In this document: piece by piece, positions 58,771 to 64,000 of the stretch | How the letters are laid out: each line of letters starts with the position of its first letter | Position numbering within the stretch: the first letter of the stretch is position 1 | Assembly: GCA_032718565.1 (NCBI GenBank) | Contig: JAVGVS010000004.1 | Coordinates: 9,588,083 to 9,652,082, forward strand | Direction: 5' to 3' | Origin: Distichodus sexfasciatus | Lineage: Eukaryota > Chordata > Actinopteri > Characiformes > Distichodontidae | DNA length: 64,000 bases | Program-made: the position numbers and the translations under genes | The notes under the pieces: model-generated | Told to the model about the DNA's origin: nothing | The model's input: the letters and a program-made list of their open reading frames with translations, nothing else | The model's database searches: none

Positions 58771-59925
58771 TAAGTGTCCCAAATTTGGCCCAATTTGACA
58801 TTTTTATGAATTTTATGGAGGTGATTTTGCAAAAAAAAATTTTAGAGAAAAATGGAAATCCATTAATCTCTTTTTATCTGACCAGATTGATAAGTTTGTC
58901 TTTATTGGATAGATTTTTCGTATTTGTAGAAATATGAAAAAAAACCCAAATAAGTACCAAATGGCTTTTCCATGGAAATAGGATGTGCCTCAGAGAGAAT
59001 TCTTAGAATACTGTAAAATGCAGATGACAGAAACTGGGACAGAGTGATCTTTAATTATAGTAATAGAATTTATAAGAACACATCACAGCTTGTTTGTTTT
59101 TAAATATAAATAATAAGTGTTAAATAATAAGTGTTAAATAATATGTGTTAAAGGAAAAATATTTCAATATTTCATTCATATTAACATTTTCCCTTTTTAA
59201 AATGTGTGCACTTAAAATGTTTATATTATGTTAAAATTATAAATTAAGATATACTGCACTCAAGGGCCAAATCAGGCACTACAGAGGATACTCTTTTGAA
59301 TTTTGCAATTGTCTCGAGTGTAACTTTGTATCTAAAATGTATAAGGTTGCAAAAGAAGGCAATGTATACTGTATTTGGAAACACTATAAATAATGTGTGT
59401 GTGTGTGTGTGTGAGAGAGAGAGTCACCTCCCAGTATGGTGATTTTGACATTGTTGGGGACTCAGTAATTGTGGAGACCTCCAACTCAAACTCACTGCAA
59501 CGGAGCTATTTTCTTAAGCTTAACTTCCCCTTTTAAATCTAATAAGTTCCCATCATGCTCATTTCCTTATCAGTGTGTGTGTTTGTCTGCATACCCCATA
59601 ATAGGCACTTTGATCTGATTGCACACTGATAAAGTGGGGATGTGTCATTACAGCGACATAAAACCCATCATTTTTGAGCTGAACTTCTCCCTTGTCTGTT
59701 TCCATAAGAGTCATATTCTTTCAAAAGTGTGTTTGTGTGTGTATTTGGTCATTAATTACATTTTTGTAAGTCTTTACTTCAATTACATCTTTGATTACAT
59801 TTAACATAAGCAAATCCAGTGATGGTGGCTACATAAGATGACAATTACAGTTAAGCCCCCAAATTATTGATTTTTTTAATTGAAGATTTTGTAATCAGTG
59901 GCAAAGACCACTTTGGCTATATGTT
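58771..59925. other. intergenic, no gene recognised
   Basis: AT-rich, with a short (TG)n(AG)n at 59394-59423. No coding pattern. Confidence 0.5.
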
Positions 59926-59929
59926 TTGG

Positions 59930-60180
59930 AATTGTTTTGCCTGATGTTTCAATCTTTTCTTGTGCAACTCTGACTAGGTTTTCTGGCCCAGTAGGTGAAA
60001 AACAACATCAAACTTTGCATTGCCACCACCATGCTTGACTGTAGAAATGGTGGTTGTATGGTTTAATGCTTCTCCTATCTTTTGCGCATTTACATCCCTG
60101 TGCCAAAACAATTAAATTTCTGTCTCATCTGACCACAGAATGGATGACCCAAAGCATCTCTGGTTCTAATGGAAAAGTGG
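59930..60180 (-). pseudogene. Tc1/mariner transposase scrap
   Basis: On the minus strand the segment reads across frames as a D-x-T stretch followed by a VKHGGG-like turn ('agcatggtggtggcaatgc'), the core region of Tc1-like transposases. Truncated on both sides. Confidence 0.5.
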
Positions 60181-60787
60181 GCTACGTTCACACTGCCAGC
60201 CACATCGTTCAATTCCGATTTTTTGCTCAGATCGGATTTGTCTATCTTGACGGTTTACATTCATAACTAGTGACTGACTAGAGGACTACTGCACCAGCTA
60301 ATCTCAATTTATAGTAGATTTGACTGCTGTAGCACATGATACAAATTACCACCATTTCGACCATTCCATTGGGACCAGTTAGTATGGTATAGAAACTTGC
60401 ATTTCTCAAAAATCTTCAACGGTTTCAAGGGGTTGTTATGTATGGACCTTAGGTACTTATATGCCTAATCAGTAGATGGCACTGTGACCTCTGTTCTAGA
60501 TAGAAGCATTGTGTAAATGAGGTAACCGAATAGAAGGTGTATATGTGCTAGAGAATGTCTGTGTTACCTGCATTATTGAACGCCTCCACTAAATGTTACG
60601 AAAGTACACCAGTACACTTGCCGACCAGGTGTGGATCTTTGCGTAGGACCAAGTTATAATGGTGCTATAATCGCGGCAAGGACTGTGGCATAGTTGTTTA
60701 GCTCATGGATTTGACACCAGTAGATATGGTGACAACCATCGGTCAAATAGAAGCTTTTGACGAGTCTGTGGAACAGTGGACAACTTA

Positions 60788-61088
60788 CAGTGCCTTGAAA
60801 AAGTATTCATACCCTTTGAACTTTTACATATTTTGACACCTTACAACCACAAACTTAAATGTTTTTATTGACGCGGGGGGGCTGAATACAAATGCACGCC
60901 ACACTTTTCAGATTTTTATTTGCTTAAAATTTTGAAAACCATGTATCATTTTCGTACCACTTCACAATTATGTGCTACTTTGTGTTGGTCTATCACCGAA
61001 AATCTCAATAAAAAACATTTAAGTTTGTGGTTATAAGGTGTCAAAATGTGTAAAAGTTCAGGGGTATAAATACGTTTTCAAGGCACTG
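60788..61088. mobile_element. 301-bp palindromic Tc1-type MITE
   Basis: Both ends begin CAGTGCCTTGAAAA and the arms match for about 85 bp. Flanked by TA on both sides (60786-60787, 61089-61090). The arms equal the left end of the Tc1 copy at 52520, so it derives from the same family. Confidence 0.9.
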
Positions 61089-61170
61089 TATATGAAAAGA
61101 TTTGAGCACTTTATTGATGTGAACAAAATTGGTGCAGACAGGAAATTGTGTGATGGTGTGAATAAGAAGC

Positions 61171-61482
61171 CAGGTTTCCATGATCATTTTAATAACTTAA
61201 ACTTCTCCCAGGCAAATATAAATTTCTCAGTACACATTAGGTACCCAACTATGTAGAAAAAGTCAAATTGTCCTGGCCCAGATTGATTTAATACTATTAA
61301 AATGATCATGCTTCGTTTTCACACCATTGTGCACATTGTTTCCATTTGATTTTAAAGTATTAAATCAATCTGGGCCAGGACAATTTGACTTTTTCTACAT
61401 AGTTGGGTACCTGATGTGTACCGAAAAGTTCAAATTTGCCTGGCCCAGAGATGTTTAGGCCTCAAAAATAATTGGAAACCTG
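61171..61482. repeat. 312-bp foldback palindrome
   Basis: Ends CAGGTTTCCA and TGGAAACCTG. The inner arms 'aggtacccaactatgtag' to 'gattgatttaatact' (61240-61297) are an essentially perfect inverted repeat with about 356-base symmetry around a loop near 61330. A diverged second copy lies at 63058-63330. Confidence 0.8.
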
Positions 61483-61689
61483 ATTTAAAGTAATATGTGC
61501 AATATCTTAACATGCTGTGAATATGGCGTTTTATTTAGTATTCATATTCTAAGAGAGGTTTATTGTCAATACAACAATATACACAGTATACAGTGTTCTG
61601 AAAAACCATTTCATGCAGGCCGCCCATGACACATTTACATAGAATATCAAAATATACCAAAAAAAGAACAAGAAATGACCCATAAATAG
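61221..61689 (-). repeat. BEL/Pao long repeat, 3' copy
   Basis: Directly repeated at 63058-63619 with the same order of motifs ('catgctgtg', 'aagagaggtttattgt', 'gcaggccgcccatg', 'ataaatag'). On the minus strand it carries AATAAA (about 61560), as expected of an LTR. A 75-bp block present in the other copy is missing here. Confidence 0.7.
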
Positions 61690-62694
61690 AGTGAGAGCAG
61701 CTCACTGTGTGAAGGATATTGGGATGTTTAAGTAGACACTCTGTGCACGTGGCTTTGTTAGCACAGTCCCTGGACAGATGTCCGTTAGCAAGACACCCAA
61801 AACAGAACCCACGTGTTTTCAGGAATTCAATTCTTTCCTTCCAAGACAGTTCCCTAATTTTGCGACACATGTTTAATGCGTGATTTTTCTTACAATACAA
61901 ACAGGGGCTTCGAAAAGCAGTAACTGACTTAATGGTTGTAACTATGGGTTTCTTGTCTGGTTGACCTTTTATGGCGCACTTTTCTGTAGCAGACATGTTC
62001 ACTGCAAAGCTGCTTCTTTTGTGTTCACTTTTTCTGAAGCCAAATCTCTTTGTGCTTTCTTGTCTACCTGGGATAGAGTCTTGAATATCTCCAAACAATG
62101 GGTCATTAAGTGTTTTAGCTTGTTGACAAATGAAGTCCACCATGTCAGAGAACGTGACTTGTCTTTGTTTCTCATCTTGAATACGTTGAGCAGAATATCT
62201 CCACATCTCCCTCATTTTGTATGGAACTTTGGATATGATGCACTTCATGTTGGTTTTGGTGTTCAGTTCTGCGACGTAGTTTACGTCATCCACCGCATTA
62301 CGACATCCAGTCAGGAACAAAGCAAAAGCATTCAATCCCTTTTTATCTTCTGATTTTATCTGTGTGCCTTGTCGATGTAGGCGCTACTTATATTTTGTCT
62401 ATCGCCAAATTGACGTTCAAGCTGTTTTTTAGCTTGTTCGTATGCTTGGTCTGGGTGCATGTTCTCACAGCTACTAACAAGTTCTTGTGGCTCCCCTCTT
62501 GTAAACTGTTTTAAATAATACAACCGGTCTTGTTGATCGTCAGTTTTGCTTTCGATGACGTGTTCGAAGGCTTTTATGAAAGATCTGTAGTTAAGAGGAT
62601 TTCCTGTGAACACGAACATTTCTCTACGAGGCAGTTGAGTCAGACTTTGTTGTTTGACGAGCATCTCAGTGGTATTATTCTGACGGTCAGCCAT
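61690..62694 (-). pseudogene. BEL/Pao-type gag, frameshifted and truncated
   Basis: Starts MADRQNNTTEMLVKQ at 62694. FTGNPLNYRSFIKAF and RLYYLKQFTRGEPQELVSSC are the conserved gag block of BEL/Pao elements (DUF1759-like). The frame breaks near 62365 after SAYIDK. The second part has two zinc-knuckle-like blocks, CLYCKKNHALNMC and CFGCLANGHLSRDC. The rest of gag and all of pol are missing: the frame runs into the 3' long repeat and stops near 61535. Confidence 0.85.
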
Positions 62695-63057
62695 CTCGGG
62701 CTGACGCTGCAGTATTTAACGCAGTTCTTTAGTAGAATCTGGCTGCTGAATTTCTCTTACAGGCAAACTAAACTGTCCGTTTAAGGGATTTGCAGTTGGC
62801 TTCGAACTGATTTCAGGCAACTTGTTAGGTTCGAAACTAAACTGTCTGCTTAAGAGATTCGCAATCGGCTTTGAACTGATTTCGGGCAACTTGTTAGGTT
62901 CAAAACGCTCGCTGTTATCGATATATTCTTTCCTTATGCTAGCTAAAGGTTTTGGCTTGATTCTAGACGGTTCTGAGGAGTTGTCTGACGACTCATGTCC
63001 GCCCTCACACCCTCTATAGACCTTTAATCTAGCGTTTGACGCGGCAAGCTCAACAAT

Positions 63058-63619
63058 AATTTCTCAGTACCCATTAGGTACCCAACTATGTAGAAAATGT
63101 CAAATTGTCCTGGCCCAGATTGATTTAATGCTATTAAAATGATCATGGAAACCCGGCTTCGTTTTCACACCATTGTGCACATTGTTTCCATTTGATTTTA
63201 AAGTATTAAATCAATTTGGGCCAGGATAATTTGACTTATTCTATTTAGTTGGGTACCTGATGTGTACTGAAAAGTTCAAGTTTGCCTGGCCCAGAGAAGT
63301 TTAGGCCTCAAAAATAACTGGAAACCTGGCGAACCTGATTCAAAGTAATATGTGCAATATCTTAACATGCTGTGTTGCTATCTGATTTTTGTTAAGTCAA
63401 TCTGGGTCAACACAGTTTCACTTTTCTATATACTGAGATACCTGCTGTGAATATGGCGCTTTATTTAGGATTCATATTCTAAGAGAGGTTTATTGTTAAT
63501 ACAACAATATACACAGTATACAGTGTTCTGAATAGCCATTTCACGCAGGCCGCCCATGGCACATTTACATAGAATATCAAAATATACCAAAAAAAGAACA
63601 AGAAATTATCCATAAATAG
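63058..63619 (-). repeat. BEL/Pao long repeat, 5' copy
   Basis: Counterpart of 61221-61689. About 360 bp separate it from the gag start, a normal leader distance. No clear tRNA primer-binding site was recognised, and the element's outer right end is not certain (a TG-starting terminus may lie a few bases beyond 63619). Confidence 0.7.
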
Positions 63620-64000
63620 TACATCTAACTACATGTAGTAAAATTAATTTAATCCTAATTAGGATTTGTAACGTTAACACGTGGATAGCGTAGTTTTGAA
63701 TGTATGTGTGTGGTAGATGGAAATTTAGACAGGTCTAATGGACATTAAAGCTATAAATAACATGGTTAAAAACAGAATAAATAGCTATTAAAAAAGGTTG
63801 GATAAAAAGAGATTAAAGAGATTAATTCATATGTAAAATATGTCATTATTTAAATTAATAGCAACATGGCAAGGCAATAAACAATGTAAAAGTTCTATTT
63901 ATGACACAAGCCTGTGACAAAAACAGGGAGTTTCTTCAATCTGTAGAGCAGATTTCACTCTGTGATTGATTAAGTCACAGCGGCAATTACACAAACACAG
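63620..64000. other. AT-rich flank, nothing recognised
   Basis: No coding pattern or defined repeat was seen in these 380 bases. Confidence 0.5.

Overview
The window is vertebrate nuclear DNA, almost certainly from a ray-finned (teleost) fish. Coding sequence comes in short exons with GT-AG introns. The genes belong to vertebrate families. The rest is packed with typical fish repeats: Tc1/mariner and hAT elements, tRNA-derived SINEs, LINE, Ty3/gypsy and BEL/Pao remnants, and long CT, CA, TA and TAA microsatellites. A more precise placement (perhaps an ostariophysan) would be a guess. There are no operons, CRISPR arrays or bacterial signals.

Region 1 (1-9468, + strand) is the 3' half of the p75 neurotrophin receptor gene (ngfr; a or b paralogue not resolved). 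Exons for the stalk and transmembrane helix (3234-3507), the juxtamembrane region (5477-5637) and the death domain with C-terminus (9128-9468) join in phase. The signal peptide and cysteine-rich repeats must lie upstream of base 1. The introns hold hAT pieces, a degenerate 'tacttaagtact' repeat field, a SINE, a 0.6-kb purine tract and a CA microsatellite.

Region 2 (9469 to about 35400) is a gene desert of about 26 kb. I found no host gene there, only SINEs of three families, hAT and Tc1 elements (several nested), a 1.4-kb CT tract, a TA microsatellite and LINE pieces.

Region 3 (35734-54682, - strand) is the most interesting: a large alpha-tectorin-like gene not named in any family I can recall. 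It has a possible signal peptide, four tandem NIDO modules each built from the same four exons (A-B-C-D, phases 0/0/0/1), one EGF-like exon, a five-exon ZP domain, and a furin-like RRRR site six residues before the stop. The NIDO half carries three separate lesions: a 1-nt insertion in module 1 exon B, a lost splice donor after module 3 exon B, and an in-frame stop in module 4 exon C. The EGF and ZP exons are open and splice in phase. The locus is best read as a recently decaying tectorin-like pseudogene, or a gene whose ZP half is still used. Its introns have collected a Ty3/gypsy remnant, a Tc1 copy with a nested hAT element, a 151-bp hAT MITE with perfect target duplication, and an 837-bp TG..CA-bounded element.

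Region 4 (54683-64000) has no host gene. It contains AT-rich DNA, a TAA/CAA/TTA microsatellite, a SINE, a Tc1 transposase scrap, a long palindromic Tc1-type MITE, and an internally deleted BEL/Pao retrotransposon whose broken gag runs straight into its 3' long repeat.
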